Positions 17,715-27,000 of a DNA stretch of 56,569 bases are shown piece after piece. Source of the stretch: Peptococcaceae bacterium. Its GTDB lineage: Bacteria > Bacillota > Desulfitobacteriia > Desulfitobacteriales > Syntrophobotulaceae. How positions within the stretch are numbered: position 1 is the first letter of the stretch; every line of letters begins with the position of its first letter. The notes under the pieces were generated by a model that worked only from the letters and a program-made list of their open reading frames with translations, made no database searches and was not told the origin of the DNA. The position numbers were made by a program, and so were the translations under genes. The stretch lies in contig DUML01000036.1 of assembly GCA_012839895.1 (NCBI GenBank), positions 1 through 56,569 of the forward strand, in the 5' to 3' direction.

Positions 17715-19146
17715 AAATGTCAAGAGAAAAAAAAGTTTTGCCCGGCTACTCTGCTGGCCGGTAGATTTGGTCAAAGCCCTGGCGAAAATCATATCGGAGA
17801 AACTGGAGTTTTCAATCCGCTTTCGTTTGTCTCTAAGTTATCTGAGACTGTTTTTTAAAGCAATGCTTGGGGCAGGCTTAGGCGTAATCCTAGTATTTGG
17901 CTTTTTAAAAGTCTACAATGCTGTTACGGATGATTATGAGTTGCTCCGTACTACTTTGCCCCTAGCGCAAGTTGATCGTATTACTGCAGAGAAGTTTTCT
18001 GCCGAATACGGTCTCCCATTTATTATATATGATCAGAACCAGAAGCCCCTTCTGGAATCGAGACCTGGCTTGGCGAATTACGGTTATAAAAGGGTAATTG
18101 ATGTAGTAAGAACAGAAGACAATTTTTACTTGACTATTAACAGAAGTATTGTTTATTCCGGCCTTCCGGCCAGATTGGTAATTTACTCCGACCTTAAAGA
18201 AGAATTTGCTGAAGTTTTATTCCTTGCCAAGATAATATTAATTGTATTTGCCATCATTAGTTTGTACTCCTCTATAGCCATTGCTTTTTTGGGGCGCGGT
18301 TTTTTCCAGCCTTTAAAAGAGATGACCCAGACAGTTAAGGATATTTCGGAACGGAATTTAAATTTGCGTCTCAATGTCAGTGGCTCCAAGAATGAGCTTA
18401 AAGAATTGGCCTTGACCTTCAACGAAATGATGAACCGGATAGAGGATTATTACAACAGGCAAAAACAGTTTGTATCGGATGCCTCTCATGAACTAAGGAC
18501 ACCTATTGCTGTTATTCAAGGTTATGGAGAGTTGCTTGATCGCTGGGGAAAGAATGACCCGGCTGTTTTACAGGAATCAATCGATGCCATTAAAAATGAA
18601 GCCAAGAATATGCAAGAACTTATCGATAAGCTTTTATTTTTGGCTCGCCATGATAAAGACAGTTTCATTTACCAAAAAGAAGAATTTAGCCTGACCGAAA
18701 TGCTGCAGGATATTGTTAGGGAGACCCAGCTCATCGACAATACTCACCAAATCGTAGCCAATATCCACAAAGAAGAAGCAATCTTTGCCGACAAAAACAT
18801 GATTAAGCAGGCGATTAGAATCTTTATTGACAATGCTTTAAAATACACCCCGCCAGGCGGGGAAATTATCATCAGTTTGGATAGTGAAGATGAGTATTGT
18901 ACCGTCAGCATCAAGGATACGGGGCCTGGTATGTCCAAGGAAGAACTTGAGCATATTTTCGATAGGTTTTACAGAGCGCAACTCGCCAGAACACAAGTTA
19001 AGGGTGGTCATGGCTTAGGGTTGGCTATCGCGAAAATAATTATTACCGGACATGGCGGAAAAATAAAGGTTCGCAGCAAAGTCGGAATGGGTTCAGAGTT
19101 TATTATTCTTTTGAAAAAACATCATTTAGATGGTTCCAAAAAATAA
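17704..19146 (+). CDS. Sensor histidine kinase
   Basis: This 480-residue membrane kinase has two spans (about 52-71 and 171-196) flanking an extracytoplasmic sensor domain of roughly 100 residues, a HAMP linker (about 195-248), a HisKA domain with phospho-acceptor H262 in SDASHELRTPIAV, and an HATPase_c domain with N (FIDNALKYTPPGG), G1 (KDTGPGMS), F (IFDRFYR) and G2 (GHGLGLAI) boxes. The sensed signal is unknown. It is translationally coupled to the response regulator. Confidence 0.93.
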   Translation: MKNKNVKRKKSFARLLCWPVDLVKALAKIISEKLEFSIRFRLSLSYLRLFFKAMLGAGLGVILVFGFLKVYNAVTDDYELLRTTLPLAQVDRITAEKFSAEYGLPFIIYDQNQKPLLESRPGLANYGYKRVIDVVRTEDNFYLTINRSIVYSGLPARLVIYSDLKEEFAEVLFLAKIILIVFAIISLYSSIAIAFLGRGFFQPLKEMTQTVKDISERNLNLRLNVSGSKNELKELALTFNEMMNRIEDYYNRQKQFVSDASHELRTPIAVIQGYGELLDRWGKNDPAVLQESIDAIKNEAKNMQELIDKLLFLARHDKDSFIYQKEEFSLTEMLQDIVRETQLIDNTHQIVANIHKEEAIFADKNMIKQAIRIFIDNALKYTPPGGEIIISLDSEDEYCTVSIKDTGPGMSKEELEHIFDRFYRAQLARTQVKGGHGLGLAIAKIIITGHGGKIKVRSKVGMGSEFIILLKKHHLDGSKK

Positions 19147-19364
19147 TCTAGAAATTTCTCAAATGTCAATCTTGAAATTTAAACATTAATTTTTTGCATT
19201 ACATAATTTACAGATCTACAAAGTGGTTTAATGTGCAACTAACCCAATAAATAAGTTATTTGGAAATAATAACCAAGTAGATAAAGCAAGTAAATTCTAT
19301 TATTTTGGGTAGATTATATACTAAACAAATAATTTAAGCCTAATAGCAAAGGAGAAATGATAAA

Positions 19365-19649
19365 ATGGATGGAATGAGTATTATTAGTTGGATCATCTTA
19401 GGCGGGATTGCCGGCTGGATTGCCAGCAAATTTACCGGCAATGATGCCAGGATGGGTGTTGGTCTGAATATACTTGTAGGAATTATAGGTGCTTTTCTCG
19501 GAGGCTGGATAGTTAGCCTATTTGGAGTACGAGGTGTGAGCGGATTTAATATTTGGAGTCTATTAGTAGCCATTCTCGGAGCCGTAATCCTTCTACTGTT
19601 AATTAATGCTGTGTTCGGAAATAGACGGCAAGGCACACCCAATGTCTGA
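19365..19649 (+). CDS. GlsB/YeaQ/YmgE-family small membrane protein
   Basis: This is a 94-residue protein with three hydrophobic helices and the family pattern SWIILGGIAGWIASKFTG...GIIGAFLGGWIVSLFG. The family (transglycosylase-associated protein) is general-stress associated and its molecular role is unclear. AAAGGAG is followed by ATG at 19365. The gene is monocistronic with a strong terminator at 19712. Confidence 0.85.
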   Translation: MDGMSIISWIILGGIAGWIASKFTGNDARMGVGLNILVGIIGAFLGGWIVSLFGVRGVSGFNIWSLLVAILGAVILLLLINAVFGNRRQGTPNV

Positions 19650-19711
19650 AAAAGCTTTCAAAATAAATAAATGGTCCCTGTTTATTAATCAGTAATTATT
19701 TATTTCAGCAG

Positions 19712-19757
19712 TAGCTGTCTATTTGAAAGGATCATTTCAATAGACAGCTATTTATTT
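19712..19757 (+). terminator. Terminator after GlsB-like gene
   Basis: TAGCTGTCTA at 19712-19721 pairs with TAGACAGCTA at 19741-19750 and the stem continues inwards (TGAAA/TTTCA). A TTTATTTT tract follows. Confidence 0.75.
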
Positions 19758-19878
19758 TCCTAAATAAAATTATGACTCGGATTTAACATTAAGACTTGAA
19801 TTTTAGCTGGAAATAATTTTATATTAATATGAGTATCGGTTGTACCAAGAAAGATTTGCGGCAAAACGAGGAGAGAAA

Positions 19879-20727
19879 ATGAGAAGAAGTGATGGTAGGC
19901 CTCTAAAATCTATTCGACCATTTATGAAAATTATCCCTTTTATAATGACCCGGCGCAGCGATGCCCAGATTTTTGCCAAACAGATTATTGTTATGGATAA
20001 AATAGATGCCTATCTTAAAGAAAAAAGGCAGCAGGAACATAACATTAACTATTTGCATTTGTTTATTGCTATCTATGTTCGTGTTATTGCCGAAAGGCCC
20101 CAGTTAAACCGTTTTGTGATGAGTAACAAGCTCTATGCCCGTAATGGAATATATGTTTCCATGGCCGTAAAAAGGCTGCTTAAGGACGAAGGAGAAGAAA
20201 CGACAGTTAAATTTAGTTTTAAAGGACACGAGGATATTTTTGAAATAGCTAAAATCATTAATTCAACTTTAGCAGAAAGCACAAGTGCCAATAATTCCAG
20301 TGATGTGGACAAAATTGCCGCTAGGATTATGGCCTTGCCGTATTTGATAAAAAAGGTACTAATTGGAACTCTAAAAGGCTTGGATAAACTAAATATGCTG
20401 CCACGCTTTATAATTGAAGCCAGCCCTTTTCATACCACATTGTTCTTTACTTATTTAAAGTCCATTAAACTGGATTATATTTACCATCATCTATATGATT
20501 TCGGAACTACAGGTTTATTTGTTTCTTTAGGCAAAGTAAAGAAGATGCCTGTAGTCGAGAATAATACCGTTGTTGTCAAAGACTGCTGCGAAATTGGTTA
20601 TACAATTGATGAACGAATTTGCGATGGCTTATATTTCGCCAATTCTTTAAAGCTTGTTAAAAAGTATTTAAATAACCCCTATCTGCTGGAAACAAAGTTA
20701 GATAAGGTAGAGGCTGATGTAGAATAA
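19879..20727 (+). CDS. Stand-alone E2-like (2-oxo acid dehydrogenase acyltransferase) protein
   Basis: The 282-residue product matches the catalytic domain of dihydrolipoamide acyltransferases (chloramphenicol-acetyltransferase fold) but has no lipoyl or E1/E3-binding domains and no neighbouring dehydrogenase genes. The C-terminal active-site motif, normally D-H-R-x-x-D-G, reads DERICDG at 244-250, so the general-base histidine is replaced by glutamate. ATG 19879 is used because GAGGAG precedes it; TTG 19840 lacks a site. Activity on acyl-CoA may be lost or altered. It may be an acyltransferase of unknown substrate or a structural relative. Confidence 0.7.
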   Translation: MRRSDGRPLKSIRPFMKIIPFIMTRRSDAQIFAKQIIVMDKIDAYLKEKRQQEHNINYLHLFIAIYVRVIAERPQLNRFVMSNKLYARNGIYVSMAVKRLLKDEGEETTVKFSFKGHEDIFEIAKIINSTLAESTSANNSSDVDKIAARIMALPYLIKKVLIGTLKGLDKLNMLPRFIIEASPFHTTLFFTYLKSIKLDYIYHHLYDFGTTGLFVSLGKVKKMPVVENNTVVVKDCCEIGYTIDERICDGLYFANSLKLVKKYLNNPYLLETKLDKVEADVE

Positions 20728-20773
20728 TTTAGCTGATTTGCTAATTTGAGTTACGGATAAGGTAAGCTTTCTT

Positions 20774-20826
20774 GATTTGCGGCGAATTGCAACGCTGCTT
20801 GCAAATCTTTGATGGCAATTTTTTTA
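20774..20826 (+). terminator. Overlapping alternative hairpins after E2-like gene
   Basis: GATTTGC at 20774-20780 pairs with GCAAATC at 20801-20807. AATTGC at 20785-20790 pairs with GCAATT at 20815-20820, which runs into seven Ts. The second is a plausible terminator, and the two stems are mutually exclusive. Confidence 0.5.
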
Positions 20827-21025
20827 TCCCATTGGAGTAGACCCAATACTTAATACTAATACTAAAGTAGCCCGAAAGCTAAAAATTATTCTTAAATTCA
20901 CCATGGACATAGGGACCTTGTAGGAAGTGAGTTCCTGCAAAACAAAAAAAGTATATTATAATAAAGATATTCTAACAATTAGTTTTATAAAGTTATAAAA
21001 GTTTATAATTTAAAGGAGACTTAAG

Positions 21026-21910
21026 ATGAATGATTACTTGGTAAAGAGCTTGGCTTTTGACGGTCAGGTCCGAGCTTATGCTGTTTTAACCACTCACACG
21101 GTTAGCGAAGCCCAGCACAAACATTCTACTTGGCCGACGGCGTCAGCAGCTTTAGGGCGGGCTTTGACAGCTGGACTTATGTTAGGAGCGATGCTTAAAG
21201 GTGAAGAAAAACTGACAATTAAAATAGAAGGCGGAGGTCCCTTAGGGGCCATCCTGGTAGATGTTGACGCAAAAGGTGAAGTGCGAGGTTATGTAACTAA
21301 TCCCCAGACGCATTTGCCTTTAAACGAGCAAGGGAAATTGGACGTTAGCGGAGCAGTTGGTAAAAATGGTACACTCTCAGTTGTCAAAGATCTCGGGATG
21401 AAGGGCTATTTTACCGGTCAGATTCCGCTTGTTTCAGGGGAAATCGCTGAAGATTTTACTTACTATCTGGCTAAATCTGAACAGATTCCATCAGCGGTCA
21501 GCTTGGGGGTTTTAGTTAATCCTGACAATTCCATTCAAGCTGCCGGAGGCTTTATGATTCAAATGCTGCCTGGCGCTACCGACGAAGTTATTACCCGCAT
21601 TGAGGAGCGTTTAAAAACTATTCCTCCGGTTTCCACATTGATTCAACAAGGAATGATTCCAGAAGTAATATTGCAACAAGTTCTTGGCGAGAATAATGTT
21701 CAAATCATTGACAAAATGTCCGTCTGTTTTAAGTGCCGATGTTCGAAAGAAAGAATTTCCAGCGCTCTTCTCAGCCTTGGCAAAAAAGATTTGGAAGAAA
21801 TAATGGAAACTGAGGGCCAGGCCGAAGCCATCTGCCATTTCTGTAATGAAAAATACTTATTTTCCAAGGAAGAATTGGCAAAGTTAATTGACGAAGCTCA
21901 AGAGGATTAG
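21026..21910 (+). CDS. hslO: Redox-regulated chaperone Hsp33
   Basis: This 294-residue homologue of Hsp33 is a holdase activated by oxidation. The N-terminal folding domain starts with [18 protein letters not shown], and the C-terminal redox switch has the zinc-binding cysteines CRC (in CFKCRCS, about 235-240) and CxxC (CHFC, about 270-273). AAAGGAG precedes the ATG. It sits in front of two acyltransferase-like genes on the same strand with small gaps. Confidence 0.95.
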   Translation: MNDYLVKSLAFDGQVRAYAVLTTHTVSEAQHKHSTWPTASAALGRALTAGLMLGAMLKGEEKLTIKIEGGGPLGAILVDVDAKGEVRGYVTNPQTHLPLNEQGKLDVSGAVGKNGTLSVVKDLGMKGYFTGQIPLVSGEIAEDFTYYLAKSEQIPSAVSLGVLVNPDNSIQAAGGFMIQMLPGATDEVITRIEERLKTIPPVSTLIQQGMIPEVILQQVLGENNVQIIDKMSVCFKCRCSKERISSALLSLGKKDLEEIMETEGQAEAICHFCNEKYLFSKEELAKLIDEAQED

Positions 21911-21977
21911 CTTTGATTACCTTTTAACTATGCGAAGAGGAGCCAGCTAGCAAAGAATTAGGATAACAGGTGAAAAT

Positions 21978-22877
21978 ATGATAAATTTCAAGAAAATAGA
22001 AATCAAAGATAAAAGTTGGATGCAACCTTTAATTACTGCCGGCAACTTGCCTGGTTGCCATCAAAATTTTACAAATATTTTTGCTTGGGGAGAAGTTTAT
22101 GACTATCATGTAGCCCGTGTCGGGGACCGCTTGGTGGTCAAGGGTTATCTGGAGAATGTAGGTTATTATTATTTGTATCCTACGGGTTCCGGGGACATCA
22201 AGCCGGTTATTGAGGCCATGCTGCAAGATGCTGCCGATAATGGGCATGATTTCAGGCTTTTTGGGTTAACCCCTGACAATATTGCTGTTTTAGACAGTCT
22301 GTTTCCCGGCAGATTTACTTACCAAGCAATACGGGACAGCTTTGACTATGTTTACCTGCTGGACAAGCTTGTCACCTTATCCGGCAATAAGCTTCATGCT
22401 AAGCGCAACCATATTAATAAATTTAAGCAGAATAACTCCTGGAGTTTTGAGTTAATCTCTAAAGACAATCTGGACGAATGTTGGGAAATGAACATTGAGT
22501 GGTGTAAAGAGCACGATTGCAATGATGATGACCTATTAAAAAAAGAAAAATGTGCTGTTCGCCGCTGTTTTGATAATTATTTTGAACTTGGTTTGGAAGG
22601 TGGGCTCCTTCGCTTAGATGGCAAAGTAATTGCATTTACCATGGGTGATAAGCTTAATTCTGATACCTACGACATTCATATCGAGAAAGCTTTTGGGAAA
22701 ATACAGGGTGCTTACCAGATGATTAACCGGGAATTTGCTGCCTATATACAAGAAACCCACCCTGAAATTGTATATGTTAACAGGGAGGAAGATATGGGAT
22801 ATGAGGGATTGAGAAAAGCTAAGCTTTCTTATCAGCCGGTTAGACTGGAAGAAAAATATGCAGCCTGGCAGAAGTGA
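21978..22877 (+). CDS. DUF2156 (phosphatidylglycerol lysyltransferase C-terminal-like) protein
   Basis: The 299-residue protein resembles the soluble acyltransferase-fold domain of MprF-type aminoacyl-phosphatidylglycerol synthases (DUF2156), with landmarks KRNHINKFKQNN, a mid-protein D-x-Y-D-I-H-I-E-K segment and the C-terminal VNREEDMGYEGLRKAK. It has no membrane spans. By family it could transfer an aminoacyl or acyl group, but substrates are unknown. It is followed directly by a GNAT gene and the pair may act together. Confidence 0.75.
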   Translation: MINFKKIEIKDKSWMQPLITAGNLPGCHQNFTNIFAWGEVYDYHVARVGDRLVVKGYLENVGYYYLYPTGSGDIKPVIEAMLQDAADNGHDFRLFGLTPDNIAVLDSLFPGRFTYQAIRDSFDYVYLLDKLVTLSGNKLHAKRNHINKFKQNNSWSFELISKDNLDECWEMNIEWCKEHDCNDDDLLKKEKCAVRRCFDNYFELGLEGGLLRLDGKVIAFTMGDKLNSDTYDIHIEKAFGKIQGAYQMINREFAAYIQETHPEIVYVNREEDMGYEGLRKAKLSYQPVRLEEKYAAWQK

Positions 22878-22891
22878 GACACGAGGTTAAG

Positions 22892-23803
22892 ATGATTGAG
22901 ATCCGGTTAGCCCAAAAAGGTGAGATAGCACCTCAAAAAGAAATTTGGAAACTTTGTTTCGCAGACAGTGCTGAATATATAAATTTATTCTATGATTACA
23001 GGTATGAAGAGGGAGAAACTTTATTATTACTGCAGGACGGCAATATTGTGTCCATGCTTACCATGCGGCCGGTAACACTCGTCAATTCGTCAGGAGCCGG
23101 TGTTTCTTCTGTAATGCTTTATGCCCTTGCAACTCATCCCAAGTTCCGGCATAAAGGTTTAATGACACAGTTAATGGATTTTTGTCATCAAGCCTTGGCA
23201 GAACAGGGGATTTTTTATGCCATTTTAGTTCCTGAGGGCTTAAAACTTGCAAACTTTTACCGTAAATTTGGCTACAGGCATGCTTTTTTTGTGCGGGAAG
23301 CAAAACTCAGCGCTTCTTCTCTGGTTAAATTACCCGGCGGGCATTCAGTTCACGGGTGGATTTCCGCTGCCAGTCCCCAAGAGTATAACCGCCGACGTAA
23401 TGAACTGCTGGAAGGTATAACCTATATTTCTTATCCCGAAGAGGAAATTGCTTATCAGAAAAAGCTGTCCCAACTCTTGAAAGCGGACATTTACGCTATT
23501 GATATTCTTATGGGAAAAAAGGAAATTCAGGGGTGTGCTACGGTTGAAAGGCTTTCGGAAAGGCGAGTATTAATACGGGAAATCTTACTGACTGAAGAGC
23601 ATATTGGTTGGGCAATTAAGCAGCTTGCCCAGCATTTCCCGGCTGAGGAGTATATTATTCGCACTCCGGTTGAGGCAGGAAAGTATTTGGGTGGCACGGT
23701 CAAGCCTTTAGGAATGCTTAAGGTAATTACTGATGCTAAAAGGCAAAATAATGCGGTCTTAAGTTCCGAAAGTTCAGGATATTTGGGGTTGGCTTTTGAT
23801 TAA
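22892..23803 (+). CDS. GNAT N-acetyltransferase (Eis-like N-terminal domain)
   Basis: This 303-residue protein has a GNAT domain in its first 150 residues, with acetyl-CoA binding motif A at LATHPKFRHKGLMTQLM and the C-terminal strand FYRKFGYRHAFF. The second half resembles the sterol-carrier-like part of Eis-type acetyltransferases only loosely. GAGG lies just before ATG 22892; the upstream GTG at 22874, overlapping the DUF2156 stop, has no such site but cannot be excluded. Substrate unknown. Confidence 0.78.
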   Translation: MIEIRLAQKGEIAPQKEIWKLCFADSAEYINLFYDYRYEEGETLLLLQDGNIVSMLTMRPVTLVNSSGAGVSSVMLYALATHPKFRHKGLMTQLMDFCHQALAEQGIFYAILVPEGLKLANFYRKFGYRHAFFVREAKLSASSLVKLPGGHSVHGWISAASPQEYNRRRNELLEGITYISYPEEEIAYQKKLSQLLKADIYAIDILMGKKEIQGCATVERLSERRVLIREILLTEEHIGWAIKQLAQHFPAEEYIIRTPVEAGKYLGGTVKPLGMLKVITDAKRQNNAVLSSESSGYLGLAFD

Positions 23804-23825
23804 CATTGAAAATTGGGAATATTTA

Positions 23826-23938
23826 AATTATTAATTTAAAATTAAAAATTTAAATTATTAACTAAAAACTTAATATTTAAACCATTAATTAAAAACTTAA
23901 TATTTAAATTATTAATTAAGAACTTAATTAAATCATTA
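23826..23938. repeat. AT-rich 27-bp tandem repeats
   Basis: Two 27-base units at 23864-23890 and 23891-23917 differ at only two positions. Degenerate partial copies flank them on both sides. Each unit contains CTTAATATTTAAA-like runs. They end about ten bases before the promoter of the hydrogenase gene and could act as an UP-element or as binding sites for a regulator. Confidence 0.6.
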
Positions 23939-23943
23939 TTCTA

Positions 23944-23952
23944 TGCTATAAT
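23944..23952 (+). promoter_or_regulatory. Extended -10 promoter of the hydrogenase gene
   Basis: TGCTATAAT at 23944-23952 is identical to the extended -10 of the NSS gene. The hydrogenase ATG is 48 bases downstream, with AAAGGAG in between. Confidence 0.55.
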
Positions 23953-24000
23953 TTTGGCGGTTAAAAATTTACTTGACCTAAATAAAAGGAGCATAGAATA

Positions 24001-27000
24001 ATGAAATATTTCACAAATCGAGTTAATGTAACTGTTAATGACCGCGAAATTCAAGTTTACGAGGGTCTTACTATTCTTCAAGCCTTATTGCAAGAAGATA
24101 TACATATCCCTCATCTTTGCTATGATATTCGCTTAGAGCGTTCCAATGGTAATTGTGGTTTATGTGTAGTTGAGTTAGGGGAAGGAAATGAGCAGCGTGA
24201 AGTAAAAGCTTGTCAAACCCCTATTAAAGAGGGCATGGTAATTCGAACCAACAGTTCAAAGTTGGAGCAATACCGCAAGATTCGCTTGGAACAGATTCTC
24301 TCTGACCATAATGCAGACTGTGTTGCCCCTTGTGTTATGAAATGTCCTGCTAATATTGATATCCAGGCTTACCTTCGTCATGCTGGCAATGGTAATTTTG
24401 AAACAGCCATACGCATTATTAAAGAGAAGAATCCTTTTCCCCTCGTATGTGGACGGGTTTGCCCGCATCCGTGTGAGTCTGAATGCCGCCGCCAATTGGC
24501 AGATTCTCCGGTGGCTATTAATTATGTGAAGCGCTTTATAGCCGATTGGGATATAGCTCAAGAGAAACCTTATTTTCCCATTAAAAAGAAAAGCACGGGT
24601 AAAAAAATTGCTATAGTTGGAGCAGGACCTTCGGGATTAACCTGTGCTTACTATAGCGCTATAAATGGACATGATGTTACGGTGTTTGAACGTCATTCCT
24701 ATCCCGGGGGAATGATGCGCTATGGAATACCCGAATATCGCCTGCCCAAAGCTACTCTGGATAAAGAAATCGATCTGATTAGGAAGCTGGGCGTCAAAAT
24801 AATGACGAAGAAAATTCTGGGGACGCACATTTCTTTGGAAGACCTGCATAAAGATTTCGATGCTGTTTATTTGGCCATTGGTTCTTGGCGCGCTACCCCA
24901 CTGCATATTGAAGGTGAAAACTTGCCTGGGGTTTGGCTTGGCATTCAATTCTTGGAACAGGTTGCTAAAGAGGCCGATGTTAAATTGGGAGAAAAAGTAG
25001 TTGTGATTGGTGGAGGAAATACAGCCATTGACTGTGCTCGAACTGCCTTGCGCTTAGGGGCCAAATCGGTGAAGCTTGTTTATCGTAGGACGAAGGAAGA
25101 TATGCCCGCAGAGCCTTATGAAGTGGAAGCAGCATTGGCTGAAGGGGTTGAAATGTATTTTTTGACTGCACCAAGCAGGATAGTATCTGAGAATGGTCAT
25201 AAAATGCTGCATTGTATTAAAATGACTCTTGGGGAACCGGACCGTTCAGGGCGCCGCCGGCCAATCCCTATCGAAGGAAGTGAGTGCGCTTTTGAAGCGG
25301 ATACCATTATTGGGGCTATTGGCCAAAGCACCAATACACGATTTCTTATTCATGACCTCCCGGTGAAGCTCAACAAATGGGGAGATATAGAAATTAACGG
25401 TAAAACATTCCAGACTTCGGAGATGAACATCTTCGCCGGGGGCGATTGTGTCACAGGGCCGGCAACAGTTATCCAGGCTATCGCTGCAGGGCGGCATGCC
25501 GCTGAATCCATAGACAGTTTTTTAATGAAAGGCTATGTTAAGGAACAGCCTATTGACTATAGCTGTAGCCGCGGTTCTTTGGAAGACTTGCCAAAATGGG
25601 AATTTGAAGAAATGCCGAAACTTGAACGGGCTAAAATGCCTGAAATACCTGTTCCGGAGCGCCAGAACAATTTTAAAGAAGTGGAATTAGGGTTAGATGA
25701 ACAAACTGCTCGAGCGGAAGCCCGGCGTTGCCTCAAATGTGGCTGTCGCGCTCGCTACGACTGTGAATTAAGAAAAGAGGCCAGTGCCCACCAAGTTCAA
25801 TTTATCCAGCCGGTTCATAAGCGGCCCTACATTCCCTTAGTAGAAGACCATCCCATTATTGTCCGGGACCATAACAAGTGTATTTCCTGCGGGCGTTGTA
25901 TTGCTGCTTGTGCCGAAGTTGAAGGCCCTGATATCCTTACTTTTTATATGAAGCATGGCCGGCAATTGGTTGGTACCAAAAGAGGACTTCCTTTGGAAAA
26001 GACGGATTGTGTTAGCTGCGGCCAATGTGTTAATGCCTGCCCCTGCGGTGCCTTGGATTACAAAATGGAAATTGGCAAAGTTTTCAGAGCAATTAATAAC
26101 CCTCGGAAAACTGTTGTTGCTTTTGTGGCCCCGGCTGTTCGCAGTGTTGTATCTACGCATTTTAATATTCCTTTTACTGAGGCGGCTCCTTTTATGGCCG
26201 GGCTGCTGAAAAAAATTGGTTTTGATAAAGTTTTTGATTTCTCTTTCGCTGCGGACTTAACAATTATGGAAGAGACTACAGAGTTATTGGGACGGCTAAA
26301 TACTCAAGGGGTTATGCCCCAATTCACTTCCTGTTGCCCAGGTTGGGTAAATTTTGTAGAAAAGCGTTATCCCCAGCTTATCCCGCATCTTTCCAGTTGT
26401 AAATCACCCCAGGCTATGATGGGTGCTACGGTTAAAAATCACTATACTCAATTTGCCGGGATTGCTAAAGAAGATCTTTATGTGGTTTCGATTGTTCCTT
26501 GTATTGCTAAGAAGTACGAGGCTGCCCGCCCTGAATTTGCCCCGGGCGGAATCCGTGATGTGGACGCGGTTCTCACCACCACGGAAATGCTGGCGATGAT
26601 GGCCCAAAAACAAATTAATAAAGAAGATATAGAATTACAAGAATTTGATGCTCCTTATAAAAGGGTTTCGGGTGCCGGGATTTTATTTGGTGTTTCCGGT
26701 GGAGTTGCTGAAGCTGCCTTGAGGATGGCAGTCGAAAAGCTCACAGGCCGGCCCCTGACCACTGATTTAGAATTTGAAGAAGTCAGGGGTTTTCAGGGGC
26801 TTAAAGAAGCTTTGGTAGAGGTTGACAATAGGAAGCTAAATGTTGCAGTTATCAGTGGTCTTCATAATGTTGAGCCAATTATTGAGATGGTATTACAGGG
26901 GGTTGAAGTCGGTTATGATTTAATTGAGGTCATGGCTTGCCCCGGTGGCTGTATTTGCGGCGCAGGGCACCCAGTTCCGGAAAAAATTGATGCCCTGGAA

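Noticed and set aside
20930-20945. Hairpin TTGTAGGAA/TTCCTGCAA as a terminator before hslO
   Set aside because: An A-rich stretch rather than a T-run follows it on the plus strand, and there is no adjacent gene for the minus strand to end.
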